Positions 11,569 to 24,984 of a stretch of 64,000 bases of DNA are shown here, one piece after another; the stretch's first letter is position 1, and each line of letters begins with the position of its first letter. A model generated the notes under the pieces. It was not told where the DNA came from. It did not search any database and saw nothing but the letters and a program-made list of their open reading frames with translations. The stretch comes from Ifrita kowaldi. Lineage: Eukaryota > Chordata > Aves > Passeriformes > Cinclosomatidae. The position numbers were made by a program, and so were the translations under genes. The stretch spans positions 62,001 through 126,000 of the forward strand of contig VZRS01009438.1 of the NCBI GenBank assembly GCA_013398055.1. The letters are read 5' to 3'.

Positions 11569-14491
11569 AGCATAATGAAATTGCCAGAGGAAAAAAATGC
11601 TTTAATTTATTGTTAGGAGAAACTTCTACTGAGATAAGCTTTTCTGGCTAAAATAACGAAGCAGCTATAACTTTGAAGAAATAGGAAGCTGAAATGGTAA
11701 AAGGGTACTCTCAGAAAGATGACTAAAAATAACAATAGAGCAAATAAAGGCTGTAAAACATAGTGATAGGGAAGTTCCAAAAACACTTATCTGCAAGAGC
11801 AAAACAACATGACACCAGCTTGTGAAAACATTTTTTCAGGACTGTCATGTTATATATTACACTTTCTGGCACTTTGTGGCTTGCTACAACCAGCGTAGCT
11901 GTGTGAGCAGGGATTTCAGCCAACCACTCTGAACACGTGGCAGCTGACAGTCTGCACTCTGTCTCTGTGTCAGGACTTTTCCTGGGGCTAGGAACACCTC
12001 ATGGCCCTGATGAGCAGCTGATGTCTCCCAATCTCCAAAGCCCTTCTTTCTCCCTGCAGGATCTGAGAGCTCCATTTTAGTGTAGCTCATTCCACCACCA
12101 GTGCCAAAGACACAGCACATGTGAGGAACTGAAGGATGCACTCCCTGAGCCAGAGCTCGTAGGAATGTTACAGTAGGGCAGGTAAGGGATGCTTGCCTCC
12201 CCAGCTGGCTTCCTTGCTACTAGACTTCCCCTGCCTTTCTTTCTCCCAGAAAGGCTGACAAGCATAGGAACTTTTCAAAGGAAAAAAAAAAGCCAAAGTA
12301 ACTTCTGAAAAGAGTGTGTCCTTTTTCTGTTACCAGTGGAATCTTACAAAAACATAGTAACATGTTTTACTCATTAGGAATCCACTGGCGTCTCATGGAA
12401 AGCTGTAAAAACGCTCTTGAAAACAATTCAGATTTTCTGTCTTCTTCTCTCTTCCACTTCTTAAAATTGCTGAAGACATCAGCACAGAAACAGTTAGTAC
12501 TCAAGCCTCACCTACCTACTCCATATGGAATACTGTGAAGTCATGTTCTCACTGTCATCTCTATAGCAGCTAAATGGGATGTTAGACATCAAAGACAATG
12601 ACAGAATACAGGATACCAGGAAAGATGAACTCTCAACAATAGGAATCTTGCTGATATTCAAGATCAGCAGAGAGCATCTAAGGGACTGTAGAAACAAGAC
12701 AGATTCAGTAAATGGGAACATGCCTAGAAGTACCATTTGCAAGTAGTATTTCTCTTGAATATTTAACACTTCTTAAATGTGAACACATAAAGGAGGCAAC
12801 TGCAAAGCTATATGCATATAATACATCTACCGACTCTACTTCCTCCTGTAGTCTCATCACTGTAATTTAGTATCATGCATAATACATTAAAATATAACTA
12901 TAGTGGCATTACTGGAAATCAACATCATACTGCTTTTTTTTTCCAGAATGAAAAATACAAAAGGCTACCATTTGTTATCTGCAGATTTTATTATACCCTA
13001 GATAGATAAACCTCAACTCAGAACTGCATTCCACTAAAAATACAACATAATTGCTTATGGGGATGAACAGACAATTGGACTAAAAGCATCATTTCCAATT
13101 CTGGAATGGTTCCACACTCAGGACATACCTTCTCTAGCCTAGGCCCATCACCTGAAAGTCCAGCAGACACCCAGCTGTGACTTTGCTTTCCCTAGAACTT
13201 CTTCACTTTATTTTTACCTTGATTTCCTGATTCCTTTCCCCTGCATACTTCAGGGCCTAATACAGTAATGTCCATAGGTGTTTCTTTAACTCCTCCCATC
13301 ACCAAAGAATCCTAACAGGACTGGATTAAGGTATTTGAAAGTGTCCAAGAGGAAACTGAAAAATGCCAGATGAGTTTCAAGACTGACCCAGCTGTGAGTT
13401 ACTGAGATTTCCCTTCTACCCACCCTGAAGCCTGGGCTGTTAGCACTGCATAGGGAAGGCTTGACTGCCTATAAACCAGCAGATCTCTACAGTCCAGGAG
13501 CAGGGAGTGAGTAACAAACAAACCTGAAAATCACACAGAAAGAACACCACTTGTAACATCAGTGCGTTTCCCTCTATGGTGGCTGCACATCAGGATGTGC
13601 TCTCTGAGCACATGCCACTGCTGCACACCAAGGTGTATTGTATCTCTTGCAATTTCTTAATACTAAGATAAGGTTAAATATTTATCTCCAGCAAACCTGG
13701 AAAGATTTTAAGGGCAACCATTGCAGGCACATTAGAAACCCAGTTAACATGTGTGCATATTTATTAATGCATACTCACATATAACCATGTGCATAGAGAG
13801 CTTTTAGATTGAGTTGGATCTGGATTTCAGTAGACAAAGATATACTGGATATACATGACATTTCTTTTTATAGAGAGAAAATAAAACTAAGATTAATCAA
13901 AAATGCATTTATTCTTGCCCATATGGGACTACACAACAAGAATACTAGTGACATTTTTTAGAATCAGGCCTATGAGCTATTTTAATCCTCCCAACAACAC
14001 AAACCCACATTTGACTTCAGCAGTCGCACTGACACAACTGAAGCTACTCACAGACTGAAAGATAAAGGAATATCTTCTTTTACAGGGATTTCAAACAGCT
14101 TATCCCAAATGATTTTTTGTAAACATCACCTCTCTATTAGCATGGAAGCAGAATTGAAATGAACATTAGAAATCTAGAACCAAATGCAAATGGTCCCCAT
14201 TTTATTCCATGAAAAACACTAAAGATTCAATTCTTAGGTATTTCTTACTTGATTGAAATTGAAAACATACAGAATATGGGTTTAATGAATAGCCACCTAA
14301 AATGAAAAGGGGCGAAAATAACAGAATCCAGATACTCCAGCTATTGGGAAAGGTAATATTGGATGAAATTGTATGTTCTCTACCTGTTTAACCTGCAACT
14401 CCACAGTGCACACTCTGCTTATTCAAATTTAGTCTTAGTCTGTGATTTTGGACACCTGTAACTGCACAATGGCTGGTTTGAGCACATGCAC

Positions 14492-14507
14492 TTTTTTTTT
14501 TTTTTTT
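14492..14507 (+). repeat. T16 homopolymer
   Basis: A sixteen-base T run inside the intron between the two PH exons, with no transposon recognised next to it. Confidence 0.95.
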
Positions 14508-15049
14508 AAATAAGAAAGCTCTACCAGAAGCTCTGCAAATCATATATTTTGAAGAAACAAAAATGGCCATCTGCTCTGAGTTAACAGCAATGACTAACAT
14601 TTTCTATCAAGGCGTACCATTTCAGATCACTCCAATGTGAATGCTAATTAAAATTAATTACATGTCTCTGAAGATTTTTTTTTCTTAATAGCCAGAAAAG
14701 CCACGGAGACAATCTCTGAGACACTGTCATGAAAAAATAGCATTTAAGGATTTTGCCTATCTCATGTGAGTGCTCTCCCAAAAGCATAAGGATCTTTTCA
14801 AGTACACACACCCAAAACACACACAAACCCCCACAATTTTAAGGTGAAAATGAACCTAAGATATGCTGCTCAGTATACAGGCCAGCCTTGGCAATGAAGT
14901 ATCTCGAGTTCTATATGTAACCCAGAACAGAAATGCAGCCAAAACTAACACCACACAGGCCAAAATCCACAGTAGTAACAGTGACTGCCACTAAAATATT
15001 CCGTAAGTCCCTGGAGGAGAAGGTTTGCTGCCTTTCGTGGTGAAGGATG

Positions 15050-15330
15050 GAAGCCTGTTTTGGAATCTGCCTCGGGGCCACACAGACGCAAAATCTGCCC
15101 CCAGCTGTCAGCCCCTCATGGGGCACGGAGGGAACACGGCTCCTGCTCCAGTCCTGCCCTTCCCAGCATGGGGCAGAGGGACCCAGACTGTGCAGGGTCA
15201 CGGTCAGCAAGGCCAGGAGAAGCTGTGCTGCAGCTCACTCAGGTTTACCATGCACGGCTTAGCCCGTGCTTACAACACCCGTGTGTCTGGCAGGCACGCA
15301 CGTTTCAGATTCCACACAATCACTTCGGGA
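15050..15330. promoter_or_regulatory. Second GC- and CpG-enriched patch
   Basis: About eleven CpG dinucleotides in roughly 270 bases, with high G+C compared with the flanks. Three plus-strand frames stay open through it (the longest 184 codons, 15025-15579), which is expected from high G+C and a scarcity of stops. None of the translations matches a family I recognise. It may be a regulatory patch or an old repeat. Confidence 0.3.
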
Positions 15331-15510
15331 ATTTTCTTCAGGTACAGTGTAACTTTCATATTCAAGGTACGGGTTTGGCACTGTGGTTTCCTTCCCCCCA
15401 AGAGCCCCTTTTTGCTCTGGAATACCAGTTTTAAACCTCAATACCTGCCCCATACTATCATGTCATGCAAAGAATATTTGCCAATAATGACAAAAAAGAA
15501 TATATTCCAG

Positions 15511-15557
15511 AAAAAAAAAAACCAACCTTTTTCTTTTTTTTTTTTCCTTTTTTTTTT
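15511..15557 (+). repeat. Adjacent A11 and T-rich low-complexity tracts
   Basis: An A11 run at 15511-15521 is followed within 7 bases by a 30-base tract of T with single C interruptions. The pair could fold back on itself. It is simple sequence with no transposon recognised. Confidence 0.9.
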
Positions 15558-18500
15558 AAGGGAAAGCAGTTGGCAATAAAGGCTAGCTATTCCTTGGGTT
15601 TGTGTATTTTTCCTGTTCTTAAATATTGTACTCTCCAGCATTTTAGGAGTTTGTTTAGAAATGTTAGCAGCTTTTTGTCTGGATTAAATTTGTAGGGCTT
15701 TTTAATTAAACAGATTCTCTTTCTTCCATTTCGAACAGAGAGGGCTCTGAATAGCTTACAGTTCAGCTCTTCCTGGGGCTTAGCTTTCTGAGTAATTCAA
15801 AAACAGTAACTAAACATACATCTCATTTTAGGCTTTCTCCTTTAGCCTGGCTTCTATCCAACACCTCCTCTGACCTGGTCTCCTTTCACTAGTTCCCTTT
15901 ATTTTGGCTTTTGCCCAATTCCCCTTATATATGGATAGCAGTTAACCAGTTGCTGCCCATGGCAAGAAATTCAGTACTTAAAGCTCTAGTACATTTGGAG
16001 TCCCAGAAAAACTTTTTGCTCCATCCCCTTCTAGAGCAACACACAGCCAACAATATATATCCAAAATATGTAGTGATACCTTTCCCTGTGTAGACGCAGT
16101 GTACTTTCCTGGGTCCTACTAGACAACACAGCCCCCTGTGCAATATGATTCCTGACAGACAGAGTGTACTCAGGAGTCAGTAGCTAAAATTCCTCATCTG
16201 GCAGTTCTATTTTCAGTCCTATTGTGTGCCCTCAAAATGGCCTTTTGCTCGCTCTCCTCTGAACATTCATCTGTTTGTCAGATTAAAGATCTGTTTTTAC
16301 AAGCCTGCCCCAGACCATCATCTCTGGAGCAGGGATGGCAGGTTCTGTCCCACTGCTTCATGATTACTGAGGGGCATTTGGCTCTCAGGAACCTACTCTT
16401 GTGAAAGCAAAAGGAACAGTTCTGTGCTTTGCACTTGCTCCTCACACCCCTCTATCACACAGAACCACAGAGGTGAGGAAAGAAACATCATAACTCGATT
16501 TCATCGGGGTCCTGGTTGGGCAGGACAGTAAAAGACAAGGAGAACTGGTGGCATCTGCCTCTGCAAGGAAGGCAGAATTTCACACACTGGTTCTGCTTCT
16601 TTGGCACGAAGGAAAGGAATGAGTCTGAAGAGGAACAGAGAAAGGCTGCTGATCAGGGACTCTCCACCAGGTAACCCTTCCTCACTCTGTGGTTGCTATT
16701 CCCAATACTGGTATGGAAGGATTGAAAATTCACCAACTCAACAAATGCTTCAGCCTACTACCATTTATAACCCCCAAAACCTGTACCTGGTAGAAACTCT
16801 ACTCTAAAAGGGAATTCGTCTCTCCAGAGCTGGAGAAGAGGTGGAAAGAAAGCTTTTTCTCTGCTTGTAGCAAATGAAGACAGGTTTTTTTACTCATCAT
16901 CATTTTTTTAATTAAAAGGGAAGTAGTATATAAATAGAGTTGTAATACAGTAATGCAACAATTTATTGACCAGTAAATCAGGAAAAAGGTGTAATTACAC
17001 TACTGCAAAGGCAAGAGATTACCGTAGAACAACAGACAATCTGCCAAAATAGTGCCACGTGGATCCTGTAGTCAGCAGGGCGAGATCATGAGAACTAATG
17101 ACTGCTTGCCCTTCTTAGGGGAGATGGAGAGGTGGGACTGTTGCACAGATGCTTAAGAGAGACACAGTTAAGACTACAGTTCTTGACCCAGGCTACAGTA
17201 CTTGGTAAACAGAAAAAGCACCAACAAGTGAGTAATTTTTACAAGAAATAAATGGAGAATAAATCAAGTGTTTGGAATGAAATCCTGTAAGGAAAGGAAA
17301 CTTTCTGGGATGGACAGAATTTGTTTTCTTTGTTCTTGAGCTCTAAACAAGAGTCTTACACATGCAGCAATGAGAACATGACAGGTTAATCTACTGAATG
17401 TGAGCAGAGATGCTGACAAAATCCTCTCTCCTTCGTGCTTAGCTCTGCCTGAGAAAGTCAACCAGTGGCTACATCTACACAACTTCACATTTAAGTTCTA
17501 CAGCAGTACTGCAAACATTCTTTTTTTTTCCCTATAGCATAACTATTTTAAAATACTCAATATATTTGATCTCTTTTTCCAGTCTCAAAAAAACCAGACT
17601 TGCCACGAGTTTCCTGTGGAGGAGAGAAGATGGTGAACACAAAATAGCACTCACTTGACAGCTTTAGGTTTAGACACACACTGCTTGACCCTACAGCTCA
17701 GCTTCAGTGGCTTAAAGGCAGACTCACGTAGATGGACACAGCCAAAAATGATCCAGGAATCAGAGGGCACTCACTTGAATTTATTTTAATATCTAGTATT
17801 CCTAAGGTAAGTAAACTAGAGGAGTCCATTGCAAAGGTCTTCCATAGTATAAATTAAGTAGATGGCCCATTCGAAAACTTTAAATATATTACTTAATTTT
17901 CTGAAAAATAAACCTAACCTCTCTGTTCTTTAAGAAATACTGTAATTATTTCAGGCAAAGTTTTCCTCTTCCCACCCTCACCTTTTTTTTCCTAGTTATT
18001 GTTTTTTTAAGATTTAATTAGAAAGTAACATGAAAATAATTTAATTATTTCTCAACACAGCCTTTTCATAAACACACAATTACGTTCGTTTCATGAGAAT
18101 TTATCTTCACTGTGAAATCAATCGTCACGGTCTCCATTTACTCTACATTACCAAGTCACATTTGATTCCTGTCAGAGAACTGTTGACTTCTGCAGTAAAT
18201 CAAAATGACAGATACTGTTAGTTTCCTTCTCCATCTATCCCCAAGTCTCAGCTAACTCAAGATGGTTTTTCCTTCTATGCAGTGAAATGAGTATTTTCCT
18301 GGTCACTATATTTCAGAGCTGGAAAGGTTTTCATAAATGGAAAAAATGCAGTGCATAATCCAGGAAACTATTGAAATGTACAGTATCAGAAACATATGGC
18401 TGGAGCAAATACCTATGCAGTGAGGGGCTGGGAAAGAAAAAGAGAACAAGCTTATTAAAATTCTTCTCCTAAAAGGATTTTGCTTGAAAATTAAAATTAT

Positions 18501-19535
18501 TTAATTGAACATTAACAAAGATTTCATAGTCAAGGAAAAAAAATGCTGCAGATTATGGGGGGAGGAAAAAAGAGATACAGCATAATCTCCGTGCTATCAT
18601 GGAAGCTGGAACAGATGATTGTGCCTTTGTTCTTTAACAATCTACATCTTAAATAGCAAAATGGTTCCATAACCAGAACCCTCAGTGGGCAGACTTCGAA
18701 AGCTGATTTCTTCCTCAGTTGCTAAGTTTTTTTTAATTAAAAAAAGCAACCACTACACCACACCCCAACAAAAAAACCAAAAAAAAGCCAACCAGAAACG
18801 AAGTCAATTTTTCACATGATCTTTGAAAAGCAAGCCATACTCACACACACATCAGAAACCAGGATTCAATGGATTACCACAAAGTAAACAACAATAAGAC
18901 TCCTTATTTCAATGTATCTTTATCAATTCCCTGTTTCAGTTTCCTTAGGAATGTGGGATAGGGGACAGAGTGCCCAGCCAGATCACTCTACTCGAGAACC
19001 AATATTCCTGTTTTTGCTGACACATCTATGAATTCAGGATTCAGTGGAAAGTGATACTAATCTTGTTTTGATCAATTTGTGCCAGGAGGCAGATTTTTAG
19101 AAATATCAAAAATCAACTGGTTTACAGTAACAGAGAAACTGCTGTTTTAATTAGAATTCAATAAATATGTCTTCAAAAACAACTTCTGCCTCCTTTAAAG
19201 CTGGAAGATTGACTCCATGATCTGTCTCTCCCAAGGCAAAGGTATTTTGTGGTCTTAATGCTGTGCTGTCATGTCTTAACATGCCCATGTGGATATAAGG
19301 ATGTTTTTAGAGCAGCTTGCAGAAGCTGCAGGGTCTACTCAGAGGCCAAAGAGGCAGGGCTAATTACAGACATGGCAAACATTTTAGACATCTGATTTTG
19401 AAATTCTTGATGTCTAGTATGGATGAAGATCAAGTGAAAATGTGAATGTCCAGCTATATACCACCCAAATAAATCCCAAGCTTGCCAATGGAAATGCTTC
19501 TCTTGGATTTTCACAGCAGTTTGATTATTAATATT

Positions 19536-19562
19536 GATGATGATGATGATGATGATGATGAT
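19536..19562 (+). repeat. GAT trinucleotide microsatellite, nine units
   Basis: Nine perfect GAT units, about 1.5 kb upstream, in plus-strand order, of the DNM3 exon at 21047. The minus-strand frame reads as an Ile run, which is an artefact of the repeat. Confidence 0.97.
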
Positions 19563-20382
19563 ATTCAAAGCCATTAGTCAAACCAAAGGAGAAACAATGA
19601 ACTAAAATTAACAAATTTCTCATGGAAGTAACCTAATATGTAACCTTATATCAAGCCACCAGGACAAAGTTACTTTTCTTGATAGATGTACACACAACAC
19701 TTGGATGATCCACACATAACTACAGCAGAATCATCAGAATTAACATTCATTTCCAGCAGCTGAAGATCATTTATGTTTTTAAGAACATGAAAAGCTTTTC
19801 AAAGCTTTCTTCTGTGCTCCAGAAATGCAACTGGGCAAGCATTTGAAACGTTATTCCCAGCCAGTATGTGTGTGACATACTTTCAAAGGGCATCTCCTGG
19901 CAGACCATGTCCCCTTGCAGGCTGGCTGAGGTGTCAGCAGACACAGGCAAAGCCTTCCTGGGCTAGTTCAGACTGACACTGACATTGTGTCCTCACATTG
20001 CTGGGCTCAGCAGAAACTTGACAGCCCAGAAATCCCGTGCTTCAGTTTTGCTTTGGAGGAGGGAGGGAGGGGCATTCCTTGCTTCTGAAAGTTCTGGCCA
20101 CTATTTCTGGCCAGTTTGGGAGCAACAACAGCTGGCTCTGCAGAGAGCCACATCCAGCCCTCATCATCTCGAACATCTGAAGGTAATGCCAAGCTTTGGC
20201 GATGTGAAGGAGAAGCAGGTGTGAAGGAATTTAGCAGAAGAGGGAAACAAGGATATCTATCCATGCTACCCCTGCAATTCAATTTACTTATTTGCCTGAA
20301 AAAAAACTTACAGAAATTGCCCCTTATCTGCTAAAATTCAATTCCACTGAGACAGCTACAAATGCAACTCTCCTCCTCAGTT

Positions 20383-20397
20383 AAAAAAAAAAAAAAA
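20383..20397 (+). repeat. A15 homopolymer
   Basis: A fifteen-base A run in intron sequence about 650 bp from the DNM3 exon at 21047. Confidence 0.93.
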
Positions 20398-21046
20398 TTA
20401 CATGTCACTTTTATGTCTTTTGTAACATTTAAGGAACCTGTTTGTGCACAGCAATCTGAACTGGCTGCGTATCAGGAGTAGCTTCCATAGAGCACCTGCA
20501 CCACTTAAAACAGAGAAGAGTCTGAGAGGAAAAGTGTGCAGCAAAAACAAAAAAGCAAAGATTTTATTAATTAGAGAAGTAGAGGAATCTAATTTTTCTC
20601 CATTCAGCAGTGTTTAAACCCAAACAAACACTCAAATGAGTCCCAAGATTAATGACAGGCAAGATTTTCCACTGGAGAAAGTGAAAAGCAGTGATGCTTT
20701 AGTGATTTACACCAGTTGAATCTGGTCACAAGGTACAGAAGTCATAAATGTTTTGGTAAGCCTAGGTGACTGCCAAATAAAACAAAAATAGGATCAGGAG
20801 ATGATTATTCAGCCATACAGAAGAACGGGCTGACTCATCATGGAGCTGTTTCACCCCATGAGTGGCTCAGAGGACACCAACCTTTCATGCCATGGTTATG
20901 CAACAGCAAAGAAGAAGATAAATCAAGAATATCAAGACCTTGTGTATTCGACATGGTGGAAATAACAGAACTGCACTCACAGTTATTAGAATGCTCAGCT
21001 AGATACCATTTTATAGAAGTATCTACAGAATAGCACATTTTCTTAC

Positions 21047-21156
21047 CTCTGCTCTGTGTTAAACAACGCAAAGATGTGTTTGCTGGACATGAAGCTCTTT
21101 TCAACATCTCGCACTTTCAAGTTGTCCAAAGGCAGCATATACTTCTTCTCTTTTTC
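21047..21156 (-). CDS. DNM3: DNM3 coding exon, middle of the PH domain
   Basis: This is an internal coding exon of dynamin-3, the large GTPase that assembles around the necks of endocytic vesicles and drives fission, mainly in neurons and testis. The exon is 110 nt and starts in phase 0. It encodes 36 codons beginning EKEKKYMLPLDNL and ending FNTEQ, plus two bases (AG) of a split Arg codon. It covers the later beta strands of the phosphoinositide-binding PH domain, roughly residues 558-594 in DNM2 numbering. The acceptor reads TTTTTTTTCTAG|GAA and the donor AGAG|GTAAGA, both strong. The paralogue call rests on NLKVRDVEKSFM: as I recall them, DNM1 has NLKLRDVEKGFM and DNM2 NLKIRDVEKGFM. The next exon downstream is 9539-9650, and the joined Arg codon is AGG. 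No frameshift or stop is present. Identity as a dynamin PH exon is nearly certain; assignment to DNM3 over its paralogues is very likely. Confidence 0.96.
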
Positions 21157-24100
21157 CTAGAAAAAAAATGGATTAAAACAACACTGTGTAAGAAGAAGCC
21201 TGATGTCAGCAAGCTCTATTCAGTTGGTAATGACCTTGATACATTTGTTATCATAAGGAAATATCCAAATTTAAACGTCTGCTTATCTTTCACAGACCGA
21301 CCTGCAAGTGAAATGAAACCTCAGTTTCAGTTCTGTTTTTCACTGACCCTTTTAAAACATTTCCTAATAAAAGAAGTTCACCTCAAACACATAAACATCT
21401 GCATTTATTTTTTTTATTCTGCTGAATTCTAAAAAGACAAGGGTCAGACTTAACTAAAATAAAGGTGTCTGATCAATAAAGAACTCTTCTATGTCTGCAC
21501 AGCAAGTGAAGTAACTGGTGACATAAGTTCATCTCTACTTTGTTGCTATTATTAATTATGGAAGCATGGCATTCAATAAACCCACACATAAACTTTCATT
21601 CTGCCAGTGAAAAACACGAAACGCATACAAATCAATCAAAATAATACCATTATCAAGGTTTTATACATACCATGTACAAACAAAATCAGACTCTAATCTA
21701 ACCAGCTTATTTCTCCAAATAGGAATGACTTATTCACTCTTGCTGTAGCCAACTCCTTTGCAGTTTCATCACAACACTCATTTACAGCACAATCACTGTG
21801 ATTTCACCTTTTCCAAGTTTCTTCCTTCCCATCACTTCCAATTAAGGACTAGCAATACTCCCAAGGTAATTTACTATGTCAGAACAAAAAAACCCTGAGA
21901 TTATTAGCTGTTGCCATTGTGTTAAACTTCTTTAAGTCATTGCACCGATGGCTGAACTGAACCAAGCCTCTCCAGTTTGCTTTGCAAACACACCTGATGT
22001 TAAATAGAAGAAACCAAAGACAAGAGGGCATCCTCAGAGCCCTCATTCTGGGCTTGCACATCACAATAACACTGCTGACAGGGCTATTAACACAGCACCG
22101 TTTAACAGCTTCTAAAAGGTACTGTTAAGGCTGGTGCCACTACCATGGCAGCAATGGAGTGCAGAGAAGCTTTATGCCCTGGAATTTTACCAGTGGATAC
22201 TAAATGAGGTTTTCATGAATTTGGCTACCCGATGACCCCACAGAACTTCAATAATCACAAAAGCTAGAGAGCTTAGGATCCCTTTACAGTCCTTTATCAG
22301 CCAACATGAAGCAAGGCTGACTCATCTCTGCCCAGCCACCACCAGAGCCAGCTATAAAGTTCAGCACCACTGCACTTCCCGGAGTATTCTGGACTGGGGC
22401 ATCACTTATGGGGGTTGGCTCAAGGAAGAAATATGCATGGGATAACAGTTTATTGTATGCCATGAGACAGGACAAAGGGACAAACCAAACTAGGGCTCAT
22501 TCTTCTTAATTTGTGTTTCCCAGAATACACCAAGCAACTTCCAGTGCACAGAACTGGAAGATGTCCTGGCTGGGCTGAATGTGTGTTCTGTGAGGGCAGA
22601 TGCAATTCATCTTGGCTGAGCTTCAGCAGATTGCAAAACTAAGCTGGATGAGAAAGGCCCGAAGAGTGAAACTATAAAAATACTGTGACATGGCCAACAA
22701 CGGCTCACTTTCCTAGACAGCCTCATACCAGGCCTCAGGAGAGGAAAAAGCAGATTTCAAAAGCCCTTCTGGAAAAGCACAGTTTCTCTTGTTGTTGAAC
22801 ACAAAGGTTATCAAATTCCGTGTATTACATAAAAAGTATCTTCTGGATTTTGAAACTGCCTCTATCTTAACCATCCTAGACATTACTACTCACAAAAAAC
22901 CATACATATGTATATTCTTCACTCTCTCATTAACATCGACTCCCATGAAGGAGTCTAGTTCTGTGCCACTCTGTAGCTGCTTATCACGGTTCATACCTAT
23001 ATTCTGCTTCCAGGGAATATGTATTGTCTGAAGCCTTGGGGCTCTCCCTGCAGGGACTGTACACTACCATCCACTCAGTAAGAATTACCACTGAGATAAA
23101 TAAAAAAAGCGAAGTAAATTCATAATTTACCAATACAAAAATAAATAATAGTAAATGACGCTAAATAAAGAACTTACAGATCAGATATTTATGTATCAAA
23201 ATGAAAAGTACACTGTCCTCTAATACAGATTTTTATTGCTATGATCTGTTTTTTCTATTACAAATTTATGTCCTAACTAGTATAGTAAATAAAGGACAAC
23301 AGTGTATTAGCTTTGCTGCCATAACAAAGGGACACACACTTGAAAAATATTCTAGCATATATTAAACTTTTTATTAAAAGCAATTTTTTTTCCATTGAAA
23401 GCTGGACTGCATGGCAGTGTAAGAAACCTTATTTCAATTTTTTTCTTTAAAACTTACCTTTCAGTTTTACAGAATAGGCTTATCATGATTTACTATTCAA
23501 TTACTGAAAAATTAAGAAGTTTCTGATGGAGTCTTTGTTCTGACAGACACTATTCACTGACAAACCAAGCAACCACAGATGAATAAAAATAGAAACTGAT
23601 GAAAAAACTATACCAAGAATCTGATTGTCTAAACAAAAATTCCACAAGCAGGAAAGTTATATAAATGTTTGATGCCAAACTGTGAGAAAGTGTTTCTTCT
23701 GCAGCCACCAGGAAAAAGGAAATGCCTACTGAAGGCTAAGAAGTGGTTGGTATTTATTTACATGGCCTCCTACCCACATGCTGAGACAGGGCAGTTTCCA
23801 AGAAAGGGAAATCACAGGGTGCCTGTGCTTGAGGGAAACAGAGACAGCATGTCACACAGGAGAGATCAGAGCTAAATACTGCCTAATGCCAGGAGAAAGG
23901 TATTACTGTGCCATTAAAGTGAGGCAGCAAAACTCATTGCAATTTTTTTCCCCTCCAAAGTGGGAGAAAATATACATAAATAGAGAACGGGCTAATTCAA
24001 CAGCGGATGAGCCCAACATTTCAGCCTAAGCTCAATTAATATTATGTTATGGTGGGGCAAAAAAGCTCCAGCCCAGACTATTTGTGCACGTTTCCCATCC

Positions 24101-24966
24101 TGAGAAGCTGATAGCATAAGAAACAGGGAATGCACAAAGCCTGGGAGGAATGGGGCTAGGCACACTTCGACGAGTGACTACATGCACATAACTGTGGGTC
24201 CAGTTTGTCCCCCTCAGCATTTGTTCTTTTTTATTTATAGATTTTTATTTTTATAAAGGGGCAGAGAACTGAAGCGTGACACGAGGGGAAAAACCAGCAC
24301 ATGCTGAACTCACATAGAGACTTTGCCTCTCTTTTTCCAGAGTAGAGGAAAAGAAGGAAAAAGTGGGAGGTAGAATGGCCCATTCCTGTCCTTGTGACAT
24401 GAAAAAAATTCCCCATACTCCACCTTAGAAAAACAAACGAACCTGCTGGCCTGGGGAGGCCTTCCCACCCTGGAGACGATGTTTCACCACTCGTGGGCAT
24501 AAGTAGCACTCACATCCTTAATGGACCAATTCTGTTCTCCGACAGGCAAGTGAGCTGCCAGGAACTGACAGCATGATGTAAATATGCCATATTACAACTG
24601 CCCCTTCCTTCTGCACTGTTTAAATGTACTAAAAATAAATACTGCTCAAGTCCAAAATGGCACAAGGGATACAAAAAATACAACAGCAGCTCCCCTTCCC
24701 CCAGCAGGGTCTCAGCCAGCACTTCCAGGCTAATGAACTCCGTTGCATTTTCAGCAGGGGCAGAAACGGCTTCAAAAAGCATTCTGTGCTTTTGGAACTC
24801 TCAGGCTCAGTCAAAACAGCAAAAGAAACCTTGGACACAACGTCAGCAAACTAGATGATAAGGGGAACAGAATTCCTTTGCTTCAAAGAAAAGAGATTGT
24901 TAAATTACTTCAGCTTCTTCCAGTTATCCAAGGTGATTATTTTGTCACTTTAGGATGGCTACAGTG

Positions 24967-24984
24967 CAGCAGCAGCAGCAGCAG
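24967..24984 (+). repeat. CAG trinucleotide repeat, six units
   Basis: Six perfect CAG units in the upstream DNM3 intron. The tract is short and probably only mildly polymorphic. Confidence 0.93.

Larger units (their letters stand above)
9651..21046 (-). other. DNM3: Complete DNM3 intron between the two PH exons
   Basis: This 11,396-bp intron is bounded by the GTAAGA donor next to 21047 and the TTTGTTCTAG acceptor next to 9650. It is a phase-2 intron that splits an Arg codon. It holds a long A tract (11515-11562), a T16 run (14492-14507), a CpG-rich patch (15050-15330), an A11/T-rich pair (15511-15557), a nine-unit GAT repeat (19536-19562) and an A15 run (20383-20397). I saw no CR1 or other transposon fragment and no convincing extra exon in the remaining sequence. 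Confidence 0.93.

Noticed and set aside
21494..21507. A 14-base match on the minus strand (ACTTGCTGTGCAGA) to part of the miR-214 precursor.
   Set aside because: The flanking sequence does not continue the match, the miR-214-3p arm is absent, no hairpin forms, and the strand is opposite to that expected for the DNM3 antisense cluster.
22360..22368. TTCAGCACC, the left half of a REST/NRSF RE1 site.
   Set aside because: The right half (GGACAGCGCC type) is missing at any permitted spacing that I could see.
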